Origin: Scheffersomyces stipitis CBS 6054
Lineage: Eukaryota > Ascomycota > Pichiomycetes > Serinales > Debaryomycetaceae
Length of the DNA stretch: 64,000 bases
Assembly: GCF_000209165.1 (NCBI RefSeq)
Contig: NC_009045.1
Span: forward strand, 868,001 to 932,000
Direction of reading: 5' to 3'
Shown here: one piece after another, positions 30,513 through 39,545 of the stretch
Position numbering within the stretch: the stretch's first letter is position 1
How the letters are laid out: each line of letters opens with the position of its first letter
Made by a program: the position numbers and the translations under genes
Notes under the pieces: model-generated
The model's database searches: none
The model's input: only the letters and a program-made list of their open reading frames with translations
Told to the model about the DNA's origin: nothing

Positions 30513-31469
30513 TTAGACGAAGATAGGAATCTTGTCCCAGTCCCATGGGTCGTTGAATCTCAAGTTGATGTCCAACTTGGCAATGTCAGCGAAATCTTGT
30601 TCGTCCAAGTCGAAGCTGTTGACGTCCTTGTTTTCCAACAATCTTGGGACAGTGTTGGACTTTGGAATGATGGCAATGCCTCTTTGGGAAGACCATCTCA
30701 ACAAGACTTGAGCTGGAGACTTACCGTGCTTAGCAGCGATAGCCTTGATAGTTTCGTTCTCGAACAATGGAGAAGTGTTCAAAGCTCTACCTTGGTTCAA
30801 TTCAACGAAAGATTGAGGACCGAACGAAGAGTAAGCGGTGACAGCAATACCACGGGATTGAGCGAATTCGATCAATCTTGGTTGTTGCAAGTATGGGTGG
30901 TGTTCAACTTGCAAGACAGATGGCTTGATGGTAGCACCTCTCAACAAGTCCAAGAGCAAAGCACCTGGGAAGTTAGAAACACCGATAGATCTGATCTTAC
31001 CGGCCTTGACCAACTTTTCAAGAGCCTTCCAGGTCTCTAAAATTGGAACATCTTCGTAGTCGAAGTTGTCACCCTTACCACAGTAGAATCCTGGTGGGTA
31101 CTTTTCTTCTAATGGAACGAACTTGAAGGTGACTGGGAAGTGGATCAAGAACAAGTCAACGTAGTCAACTTGCAAGTCAGAAAGGGTTCTGTTCAAGGCC
31201 TTTTCGACGTTGTCTGGGTGGTGGTAGTTGTTCCACAACTTGGAGGTAAGGAACAAGTCTTCACGCTTGACGATACCTTCGTCAATGGCCTTCTTGACAC
31301 CGGCACCAACTAACTTTTCGTTGGCGTAATCTTCGGCACCGTCGAACAATCTGTAACCGGTCTTGATAGCACGGTAGATCTGTTCAGAACAGGTGTCGAC
31401 GTCGACTTTCCAACAGCCGAAACCGACGGCTGGCATGTCGTAACCAGAGTTCAACTTAATAGAAGGCAT
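30513..31469 (-). CDS. XYL1: NAD(P)H-dependent D-xylose reductase
   Basis: Reduces D-xylose to xylitol, the first step of xylose use, accepting NADPH and also NADH. It is an aldo-keto reductase with the complete tetrad Asp43, Tyr48, Lys77, His110. The cofactor loop [13 protein letters not shown] has Lys270, Ser271, Asn272 and Arg276, the residues that contact the 2'-phosphate of NADPH. The protein is 318 residues and agrees with the published S. stipitis enzyme from memory, which identifies the organism. Codon bias is strong, consistent with very high expression on xylose. The gene has its own 2.15-kb upstream region, bounded by the MIG1 3' end on the same strand. Confidence 0.98.
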   Translation of the reverse strand: MPSIKLNSGYDMPAVGFGCWKVDVDTCSEQIYRAIKTGYRLFDGAEDYANEKLVGAGVKKAIDEGIVKREDLFLTSKLWNNYHHPDNVEKALNRTLSDLQVDYVDLFLIHFPVTFKFVPLEEKYPPGFYCGKGDNFDYEDVPILETWKALEKLVKAGKIRSIGVSNFPGALLLDLLRGATIKPSVLQVEHHPYLQQPRLIEFAQSRGIAVTAYSSFGPQSFVELNQGRALNTSPLFENETIKAIAAKHGKSPAQVLLRWSSQRGIAIIPKSNTVPRLLENKDVNSFDLDEQDFADIAKLDINLRFNDPWDWDKIPIFV

Positions 31470-31523
31470 TGTAGTATAGTTGTATAGAAAAGAATACTGG
31501 AGAAATGAAAAGAAAACTGAAAA

Positions 31524-31537
31524 ATTCTCCGGAGAAT
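31524..31537. promoter_or_regulatory. 14-bp palindrome ATTCTCCGGAGAAT
   Basis: Perfect palindrome 55-68 bp upstream of the XYL1 ATG, between the TATA box and the start codon, so probably at or near the transcription start. A CCGG core can be a zinc-cluster half-site pair; a chance origin is possible. Confidence 0.4.
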
Positions 31538-31542
31538 CGCCA

Positions 31543-31552
31543 TATTTATATA
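31543..31552 (-). promoter_or_regulatory. TATA box of XYL1
   Basis: On the XYL1 strand this reads TATATAAATA, 74-83 bp before the start codon. A strong TATA box fits an inducible, highly expressed gene. Confidence 0.75.
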
Positions 31553-31635
31553 CCCCAATTTTCAGACATTAATTGGCACCCCATCGGTCACCTCACCTGT
31601 TGTCGGCGGTATTGGAGCTGCCAGGTTTATTAGTC

Positions 31636-32607
31636 GTGTCTGGGTTTGCACATTTCGGTCACCGACACCGATATTTGTTCCAGGTTCTCGTATGTATGTG
31701 TGTCTGCAGTGTGCACCTTCTGGGGTTGAGCAAGAAGGTGCTGGAGGAACGCAGACAGAAACCGCCAACGCTGGGGTTTGTGTCTGAACACGAATAATGT
31801 AGAACCAATTAGTGTCTGTGGATCCAATTGCTTTTGGTACCATCTACGAGTTCTGGTTTGGCCAACTTTCCATTGCCTACCAGAGCCAGTTAGGCTACTA
31901 TTCTGCCATCTTGCCACTTTCGCGTTTATTACTATAGTTGCTGCTAATACGAACAACTTTTATTATTCTTCTGTCACTACTACTTTAACAGTTAATTATT
32001 TTGCTACTTTGTCTGTCGCTGTAACTTCGGTAGATCTTCTGTGTCAGCACTCTATACTGGTGTCTGTCTGTAATCGACCTTCACACCCAGACACTGCTTC
32101 TCTTGTACCTTTCACTCCAGACTATTCTGTTATGTGTCCGCGTCGACCTACCACAAAAAAGTGAGGAACCATTTCCCGATTCGGCAGGCACGCTATGACT
32201 TTGGCCTGTAGGGCGGACGCTAATCACGAGATGAGGATCTACCTGTCTGGCTCGGTTCAAATATAAGCAACTGGTGTCTGGGTCTATGCTAGTGGAACTG
32301 TCTGGATATAACTGTCGATGGCATTCTGTGTCTGGTCCATGCCTCTCTATGTAGCTGACACTATATTGATCCGTAAACCATCTCATTTCCTCGTTCTACT
32401 CTGTCATTAATTTCTCCGCATTGTGGGCCACCTGCAGAAGAGCGAAGAATTTCTTGCCTCCACAGAACTGTCTGTCTGAGGAATTGATCCATCTAGCTAA
32501 GTACGAGCACAGATAAGTGTGCCTAAGTATGTAAGTAGGTGGTGGATTTATGGGTGTCGATAATGACAGCATATTCAAGGATCTGTAGAAGCAGAGAAAA
32601 GTGTCTG
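31636..32607. repeat. Dispersed GTGTCTG repeats (eight copies)
   Basis: GTGTCTG occurs on the plus strand at 31636, 31700, 31780, 31812, 32060, 32274, 32328 and 32601 (first base of each). Further CTGTCTG half-matches are at about 32244, 32298 and 32468. All are on one strand, within 972 bp upstream of XYL1. Confidence 0.7.
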
Positions 32608-32852
32608 AAAAGTCTGGGTATTCGAGTTTGACGTCAGTTCAGCGCCGTCATTTTTCATTTTCCTTTCAAATTTGTTTCGTCATTGTCTAACAATCCGTGC
32701 AGTTCTCTCAACGTTTGTGCTGCTTGCTTTTTCTCTTTCTCGTCATTACACTCAACTCGCTTCGCCGTGTGTACGTCCAATATAATAACTTTACCCCAGA
32801 GAAGGTCAATCCTCCAGTTTTTCACCACTACGATATTTTCTCCGGGTAAACC

Positions 32853-33084
32853 CCCCACAGGCTTAGATATTTTCCGATGCCCGCCCCTCTTTTCTTTTTT
32901 CGGCGCATTCAGCCCAGATCACTATGCAGCCGTGACAAAAATATGGTAACGTTACATGGAGCAGGTGGGGTACGTCCACCCAATTTTCGATTGCCCCACC
33001 AAATAGTCGATCGACATCAGCTGCCTGCCTAAATTTGGTCCTGGTACCCCAGTATTATCCGCTGGATAGAGGTCCAGAGTGGGG
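32853..33084. promoter_or_regulatory. Cluster of Mig1-type GTGGGG sites
   Basis: GTGGGG or its complement lies at 32853-32858, 32965-32970, 32994-32999 and 33079-33084. They fit the Mig1 core SYGGRG. Two further CTGGGG sites are nearer to XYL1 (31720-31725 and 31771-31776). The flanking AT block preferred by S. cerevisiae Mig1 is weak at most of them. Confidence 0.45.
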
Positions 33085-33623
33085 GTAAGCCTCATTATGC
33101 GGAGTAGGATCAAACCCTGCGGCAGTCGTAGCTTCGACTATTGGTTCCAGTTTCAGCTCAGTGTCTTTACCGGTACACATTCCCAATTGAGATCTGCATT
33201 ACCACATCGTTGAGATAATCCGAGAATTCAACGCTGAAATCCTCAACATCGACGCCAGTGAACACTGACGAAATACGACGGATAATTGAGATTCTCCGAG
33301 CTCCAAAGGTCGCTCGTAGTCAATTGAGGCTATTCAATCGCTCTTCAGAGACTCTCGAGGTTTCTATCAGCTGTAGTTCCATTTTGCGATACTCTCTATC
33401 CATTTCTCTGCAATATCCTATCACTTTTTGTAATTCTATTTTTAATGTTGGTGTCCATCTCTAGTCCCGTCTTGTAGCTACATAACAGTACTGCTACAAT
33501 AGTCTCTACCTTCATGGATGTTTCTATCTCTCTATAAATCGCGTATTATTATGAACTATTATACTAATTACCGTATCGTGCCATTATCGTCAAGTCATCT
33601 ACATATCAGCCAGCTTGGCAAAC

Positions 33624-35363
33624 TTAGCTTAGCAAGTCGGCGATTCTGGACTTCTTTCCATCTTCATCTGCTGGTGTGATAAGAGCACTAGAGCTTCCAG
33701 TTAATGGTGGAGGAAAGCTGCTCAAGTTAGTGAAGCTTAAAACAGATCTGATGGGTGGAAGTTGCGTCCCAGTCGTCGCAATACTCCTGTCTTTCTCTTC
33801 GTTCTGAATGTTTCGAGCAGCAGCAGAAATCAAGTTCATACCATTCTTTTCGGCGTCATGGTTGAAAGCTTGAGGTTGCAAGTGTGGCGATTGAGAAGGT
33901 GTCTGGAGTGGAGTATCATTTGGAGAAATGAGGAACTGGCCTTGTCCACCTTTTCTGATTGAAGAAGAGTTGTTGCTGGACATGGAACATGACGTCATAA
34001 GCAACAGAGAAGGAGTCAGTGATGGAGTCAGGGATGGAGAATTTGGTCTAGATTTCTTGTTAGAAGGACCAGAAGAATGGCCATTCTGCGAATTGAAGAA
34101 TTCCAAATTCAAAGACGTAGAAGATGAAGGCTTGGGGATATGTAAATTGCTACCGCTTACGGTTCGGATATTGCTCGTTGAAGCTGTACTGCTAAGTGCT
34201 GGCTTCAATGGGGTCATTCTCTGGAAAGATGACAATGTGGTCAAATTCGTAGCAGACGAAGAAGATTTAATCTTACCACTCAAAGAACTAAGTGAAGTCA
34301 GCAGGGCATTGAACAAACGAGCGCTGTTGTTATACTTCTGTTGGTTCTGCTGGAAATACTCGTTCAAGTTGCTGAATGATGGTGCAGTGTGGTGAGCTGG
34401 TGGATGCATCGAGAACGCACTGTTGGAAGAGGTGTCTGGCGAAGTTCCCAATGATTCAGCAGCAGAGTTGGCTGTAGACATCAGACCCGAATGGCTGAAA
34501 AGTTGTCCAGAAGAAATTGAAGAAGTAGATTCCAGTTTGCTGATAGCTGGAATACGGTTAGAAGAAGAAGGAGACGTGTTCTGAGAATTGCTTATAGTGG
34601 GAAGCCTTATTGCGTCAGACAGCACTGTTCTATCTAAAATCACCGGCCTTGCAGTTCTGTTACCGTGAGAGATGTTGGTAGGAGATGAAGGTAACGAGAA
34701 TACAGCAGATCCTTCTTGTTTGTAATGATGCTGAGGCTGAGGATGTTGTTGAATCTGTTGCTGTTGAGAATGAATTTGTTGGTTTTGAAGTTGCTGAGAA
34801 ATCTGTTGATTTTGAGCTTGTTGTACTTGTTGGTTCTGAATAGAGCTATATGTTGAATTCATATTCGGTAACGATCCTGTCAGAACACTACTTTGCACTT
34901 GTGGAGGCATCTGCTGTGGAATAAAGTACACAGGATATGGCTGATGGTAGACAGCATTGCCGTTTCTATCTATGGAAAATGGGATAGCTGCTGAAACTTG
35001 TTGGAAAACAGGCTGTACCTGAAGAGGAATACCGTCACCAGTGATCTGACCGTTGCTATTGATCACGTTTGTGGGACTGGCGAGGTTTCCATTACTGACG
35101 ATCGGCCCATTTTTGTTCTTTCTCTTTCTGGAAGAAGGGTTGTTGTGGATTCTTAAGTGTCTCGTCAACTCATCGCTTCTGGAAAATCTCTTGGTACAGC
35201 CGGGAAATGTGCAGCCGTGTGGCTTTTCGCCGGTGTGAGTTCTGATGTGTCTGGTCTGATGTTCAAGACGATGGAACGCTTTGTCACAGAAAGTGCATTT
35301 GTATGGTCTGTCTTCTTTTGACTTCTTTTCCTTGTGGATGGTTTCAACTGCTGGTTCACTCAT
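33624..35363 (-). CDS. MIG1: Glucose repressor Mig1 (C2H2 zinc finger)
   Basis: Represses genes for alternative carbon sources in glucose. Two C2H2 fingers lie at residues 21-43 and 49-73, with the recognition helices [13 protein letters not shown] and [12 protein letters not shown] that are the same as in S. cerevisiae Mig1 and Aspergillus CreA and read GC-rich SYGGRG sites. A basic stretch (RKRKNKN) follows. The middle is Gln- and Ser-rich. Near the C-terminus [10 protein letters not shown] resembles the conserved effector motif of Mig1 proteins. Length 579 is within the family range. XYL1 lies directly downstream on the same strand. Confidence 0.92.
   Translation of the reverse strand: MSEPAVETIHKEKKSKEDRPYKCTFCDKAFHRLEHQTRHIRTHTGEKPHGCTFPGCTKRFSRSDELTRHLRIHNNPSSRKRKNKNGPIVSNGNLASPTNVINSNGQITGDGIPLQVQPVFQQVSAAIPFSIDRNGNAVYHQPYPVYFIPQQMPPQVQSSVLTGSLPNMNSTYSSIQNQQVQQAQNQQISQQLQNQQIHSQQQQIQQHPQPQHHYKQEGSAVFSLPSSPTNISHGNRTARPVILDRTVLSDAIRLPTISNSQNTSPSSSNRIPAISKLESTSSISSGQLFSHSGLMSTANSAAESLGTSPDTSSNSAFSMHPPAHHTAPSFSNLNEYFQQNQQKYNNSARLFNALLTSLSSLSGKIKSSSSATNLTTLSSFQRMTPLKPALSSTASTSNIRTVSGSNLHIPKPSSSTSLNLEFFNSQNGHSSGPSNKKSRPNSPSLTPSLTPSLLLMTSCSMSSNNSSSIRKGGQGQFLISPNDTPLQTPSQSPHLQPQAFNHDAEKNGMNLISAAARNIQNEEKDRSIATTGTQLPPIRSVLSFTNLSSFPPPLTGSSSALITPADEDGKKSRIADLLS
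34726..34840 (-). repeat. MIG1: CAA/CAG-rich tract in MIG1
   Basis: Gln-rich coding segment (runs such as [10 protein letters not shown] and SQQQQIQQH). Limits are approximate. Likely length-variable between strains. Confidence 0.7.
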
Positions 35364-35443
35364 ATTGATAGTATGAAGGTGTGGGTTGCGAAGCTTAGGT
35401 TGAAAAATCGAAAAATTAAAGATATGAGCGTGAAAAGACTCGA

Positions 35444-35450
35444 ATTTATA
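35444..35450 (-). promoter_or_regulatory. TATA box of MIG1
   Basis: Reads TATAAAT on the MIG1 strand, 81-87 bp upstream of the start codon. Confidence 0.5.
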
Positions 35451-38400
35451 TGGAGAAGATGATGTATTAGTTGATTATATTGAACTAGTTGTATAGGTTG
35501 AAAATCTGCTGTGTTTATTCTTGGTAGAATCTGTTTCTTACTAGTCTGATATGCTATCGGTTTCGCGGTTTTGGCGTATGTTAACTTCAATTAGTGTATG
35601 TTATACGCTGAAACTCTTTTATCGTCAAAGTGGTCTAAACTAGCTCTTTATTTCACCAAATTTACTGTGGCGGGAGGAAAGTAGAAATCCAAAAAAAACG
35701 TATTTTACCATTAATGCCTACTTTATCCAAGAATATATATGAAGCCCCCGGCAGTTACGACATTTTCAATTATTTTTCTGTTTCATAGAAAATGTCGCGC
35801 TGCAAAATATTATTTTCTCGTACATCTCGCACCGTCGGTGCAACATCCATCGCCAACCCCGTGGAAAAAGAAAAGCAGGTAAACAGCAAACGCACCTCAT
35901 GCATCAATGCAGGCCAGGTCACACTCCATCCTGCGAAAAGTTTTTCCGGTTTCCTCAGCTATAGCGATGAAATAATCCGACACTCCCACTATACCCGCAT
36001 TCCATCGCGCTTTGGCCCCATCTTACCTGGCAATTTAATATTGTGACCATTGTTGAACACGAGACTTTTCACGACTTTGTTGGCAGAACTACCTACTGTG
36101 CCTCAGTTTCCGATGATCTGATAATTCTCTGCTCTAATATGAAACCTAGTCTCGTGATATCATGTTGCTTGCTTTCTCCTATTCTCTTCTACATTTCAGT
36201 TCTGCGGCTTCAAGTGAAGACATGGCGGAGAGAGACATGGCGGAGAAGAAGAAAATATACCGCAGTTGATGAGGCTCGTCGACTTATTCAAGTGGGGAGA
36301 CATGGTTTAGCAAGACTAAAATGTAGTTGCGTTTGCGATTGCAAGAACTTGCAAGTCCGAAAAAGTGTTCCATTTTCTGTTCATTCTTACCTATACGCAG
36401 TTCGGCCAATGTTACCTCATCGTACACTTTGTGATCCTGTTGCTTAGTTATTCTACTTGGTTCAGACGGTTTCTGAATTCCAAGCCTGGCTGGTAGCCAC
36501 TGGTCGGTGGTCGCTTTCGTCAATTACGGTCGGTGTTAACTATTATTCGTTAACAAAGGGTTGAGGTCACTTCGCTCCTTCCCCGCGACCGTTTATTTTG
36601 ACCCAATCTTGAGGTGCTCCCCCAGTTTTATGGAACCTCTGTTGGTTTAGTGTTACAACTGTGTCTCCTCCAATCTGTAAAATTTTTACTGTGCATATAT
36701 GCGCTGGTCTGATTCGATTTCCTTCTGTGCCAGACCGAATCTTCAGAACCAGTCGTTCCGTTCAGGCATACCTGCAAGGGAGAAGATCCCAGTGCTGCCG
36801 AGAGAGCCCGAATAGGACGGTGAGCTTGGATAACTAGCAAAGTGGTGTGCACACCAGATCCAACTGGGCTCCACGGGAAGTCTATCCTGGTTTCTGGGCT
36901 CATGCTGAGACGTTACGGTCCGGGGTTATGCCGATGGGGACAAATCTGGAAAGACGCAAGACCAAGAGAAAGCAGTTTCAGAGCTACAGACCGGTTGTAT
37001 TCGGGTAGGTGGCGCCCATGGGGTAGCCAGATTCAATTAAAGTCAGATTCATTTAGTTGGTGTCTAGATTTGGACAAAACTATCATGTGCAAATACACAA
37101 TTTACTGATAAAAGAGCTAAGATAGCAAAATGTCTCCTCGGGCGATAGGAACTTGGTCCCTTCACCGAGGTGATCTTCAACATGGTTCCAATAAGTCATC
37201 AATGGACACCCAGGCCTCTCGCACCCTAACCACATGTGGTAATTTAGTTTGTTCACCTTCCTGAGAAATACGAGAAATTGATAGTCCCATCCATTGCTGA
37301 AGAAACGGCGACATTAATCGTACCGTACAACGAAAATGGCTCCAACAAGGCTCATATTCGCCCAGGGCGGACGATCTCCTTTTCGCGGTTGCAGCTTCTT
37401 TCCTTCTAGGAGCATATTGCCGGAGACATGATAACGCATAGAGATAAAGCCATTAATACTTCCATCCAGCAGTTCCGCCCCGCCCCCACACCTGAATAAT
37501 TTTGCCCCACTGCTAAACGTGCTGGAAAAATTTGAATTTGCTCTAGTGGCCAAACACGACCAGGTCGTTTGGTGTTTGTCAAGTCCAGGCCCGGACCCCG
37601 CCGTCTGCTTCCGAACGGTAATGTCTTTCTTGGGGTGCATCTTGCCTATTGAAAAAAAAATTACTGTGGAGTTATTATTGCGAAAATCGTTCCAAATGGG
37701 AATAATGTCCCGAGATGACTAGCTCGGCTCATTGATTTCTGGCGCTGCCTGGACTTTCTTCCTCCTACAATGTCGTTGGAGAATTCCCCAGAGTAGCCTT
37801 GCTTCACCTTCCACCAAGCTATCGGTTGAATACCTTAAGCTATTTTCTGGTGAAACATTTTTTCGTATAATTTTTTTTGAATGTACCAGCCCTGCTCGAC
37901 GTTTTTGTCTTTTAGGAAAATTTGAAGAATCTCGAAACTTCCCCTGCCAACTACAAATAAATATATTTTGAAGAAGTTCAGATCTCCAGAACAGGAATGT
38001 TTCCCTACTTCTGTTAATCGGATAGTTGCGGCGATGACAGCTGTAGATTGTTCTACCGAAATAAATCCCCTTTTCCATGCCAGCATCTCTGACCCTTTTG
38101 CTTATTTCGGAAATGCAACCACGAGCCTACATAGATAAGCTGTGTAGCATTCCCAGAATAGGAGAGAAGCCCGGGAAAAACCAACCCCCATCTTTCCCCC
38201 AACTGGTCTAAAGCTGGCAGCATGGACCCCAACTCGCTGGAATTGGAAAGCCTTGCGACATTCTCTCCACATCTGTGCCAAACGTAAACCAAGGTGGACC
38301 CGTCCGGGGTAACTGGTGTTACATTGTTTGTTTTCAGTTCGCTGTAATTGCCCCGAATCTGCCAGATTTAGACGTTTATCGACGGTTATGTCTTCCATTC

Positions 38401-38762
38401 CATCCCCTCTGGATTGTTCTCCACCACGGTTTGCATAATGTATTGTGGCATTCCAGGTTACGCACTTTTGTACACCGTTCGGAAAAACTCCATGCAACTG
38501 CACTCACCACTAAGGACAACTTTACAGGTTGGATGTGTCCAGATGTATAAGCACGGCCAGATGTTCTCTGTAAGCGGTGAACCTTATTTCAACTCAAGCG
38601 GTGGTGATATTTTCGAATTGTGCTGGTGAGGAATATTCTTGAACTGAAGTAGAAATGTGGAGCAATGGAATGGAGACATTTTCTCCGTACAGTTGGATGG
38701 GTTTCCTATTGCAAATAGGGGAATGTCCCAACATTTCCGGCTCGTTACTTCGCTTACTTCAT

Positions 38763-38805
38763 TTTCTACGATTTCTACGATTCTACGATTCTACGATTTT
38801 TACGT
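38763..38805 (+). repeat. Short tandem repeat, TTTCTACGA unit
   Basis: About four and a half copies of an 8-9 bp unit (T)TTCTACGA in a row, ending in a degenerate TTTTTACG. A small minisatellite in non-coding DNA. Confidence 0.8.
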
Positions 38806-39252
38806 TTTCTTGAATTTCTTCCACAGTACATGAACATTTGTAGATATTGGTAGACAACTGCGAGTCTCACGTCTCCATTGTAGCGACGTATGTAAAGAGA
38901 TGTACGTAGTCGTGTTCCCCCACGTCCTCCACAGATGGTGTTTCATTTATAGCATCATTTATAGCTACAAACTCCTTCTGTGCCATGGCTTTCTGTACCC
39001 CATCCTCTGACCCCAGTAAATGAACCATGCTTCTGCAACCCATACAGAAGCAATAAATATTTTCTAGGGTTCTACGGTTATTCTCCATAATTTTTGAATC
39101 TGCCTTGCACCTTCCTGTCATCCTGGAGCATGCTCCGATTAGGAAGTGGGCCCTTGAAGGAAAGTCCGAATTGTCACCACTTTGATTATGTCGACTGACG
39201 ATTCCGAATCCAGAAAGTCTTCCGCAGTAGAGAACAATGTCGTGGAATACGG

Positions 39253-39270
39253 TAGGTATTTTTTTACCTA
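39253..39270. other. Perfect hairpin TAGGTA-T6-TACCTA
   Basis: Six-bp perfect stem with a T6 loop, extendable by a G-T and a G-C pair. A second hairpin, TGCAAGT-CTCCC-ACTTGCA, lies at 39339-39357. Both are in the same non-coding segment. Confidence 0.6.
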
Positions 39271-39545
39271 TCCCCTATCTCTTGTTTGGGTGCAAATTAG
39301 TATGAATTATTCAGCAGGCGGAACGAGTTCCTGTTTCGTGCAAGTCTCCCACTTGCAAAGCCAGTTTGTTAGAGCCCTCCCCCTCGGTACGGCTTCACCT
39401 GCAACGAAACCAGCATGAAGGCTGTTGCTTTAAGGGCTGCATTGCATTTATTGTTAAAACGGCACATGCAATTCGGAGTTATTGGGATTATTACCTTTTT
39501 GCTACCGTAACTGTTCCGTTATTATTAAGATAATTATTTACTCTA

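Larger units (their letters stand above)
31470..33623. other. XYL1 upstream region
   Basis: 2.15 kb between MIG1 and XYL1 with no supportable gene. It holds a TATA box, a 14-bp palindrome in the leader, eight GTGTCTG copies and six Mig1-type SYGGGG sites, each reported separately. Open frames here are short and mostly non-ATG. Confidence 0.65.
35364..39545. other. 4.2-kb gene-free region upstream of MIG1
   Basis: The longest gene-free stretch in the window. Both neighbours are on the minus strand, so it is the upstream region of MIG1 plus the 3' flank of the zinc-cluster gene. Many small frames cross it on both strands, none with a recognisable domain; the longest are 134 residues or less and several lack ATG. 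It contains a TATA run near MIG1, a TCTACGA tandem at 38763-38805 and a hairpin cluster at about 39145-39400. Confidence 0.55.

Noticed and set aside
5459..35800. 14-mer AGAAAATGTCGCGC shared between 5459-5472 and 35787-35800
   Set aside because: Roughly fifteen chance pairs of identical 14-mers are expected in 64 kb, and no longer similarity flanks it.
35792..36046. 84-residue plus-strand frame with ATG in the MIG1 upstream region
   Set aside because: Short, no domain, and the context looks like ordinary spacer.
36043..36700. Possible solo LTR starting TGTTGAACACG
   Set aside because: Starts with TG, but I found no matching CA end with flanking target-site duplication and no second copy in the window.
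38867..39121. 84-residue minus-strand frame with a true ATG (MTGRCKADSK...)
   Set aside because: Possible small gene, but there is no homology I recognise and no promoter evidence; kept as unproven.
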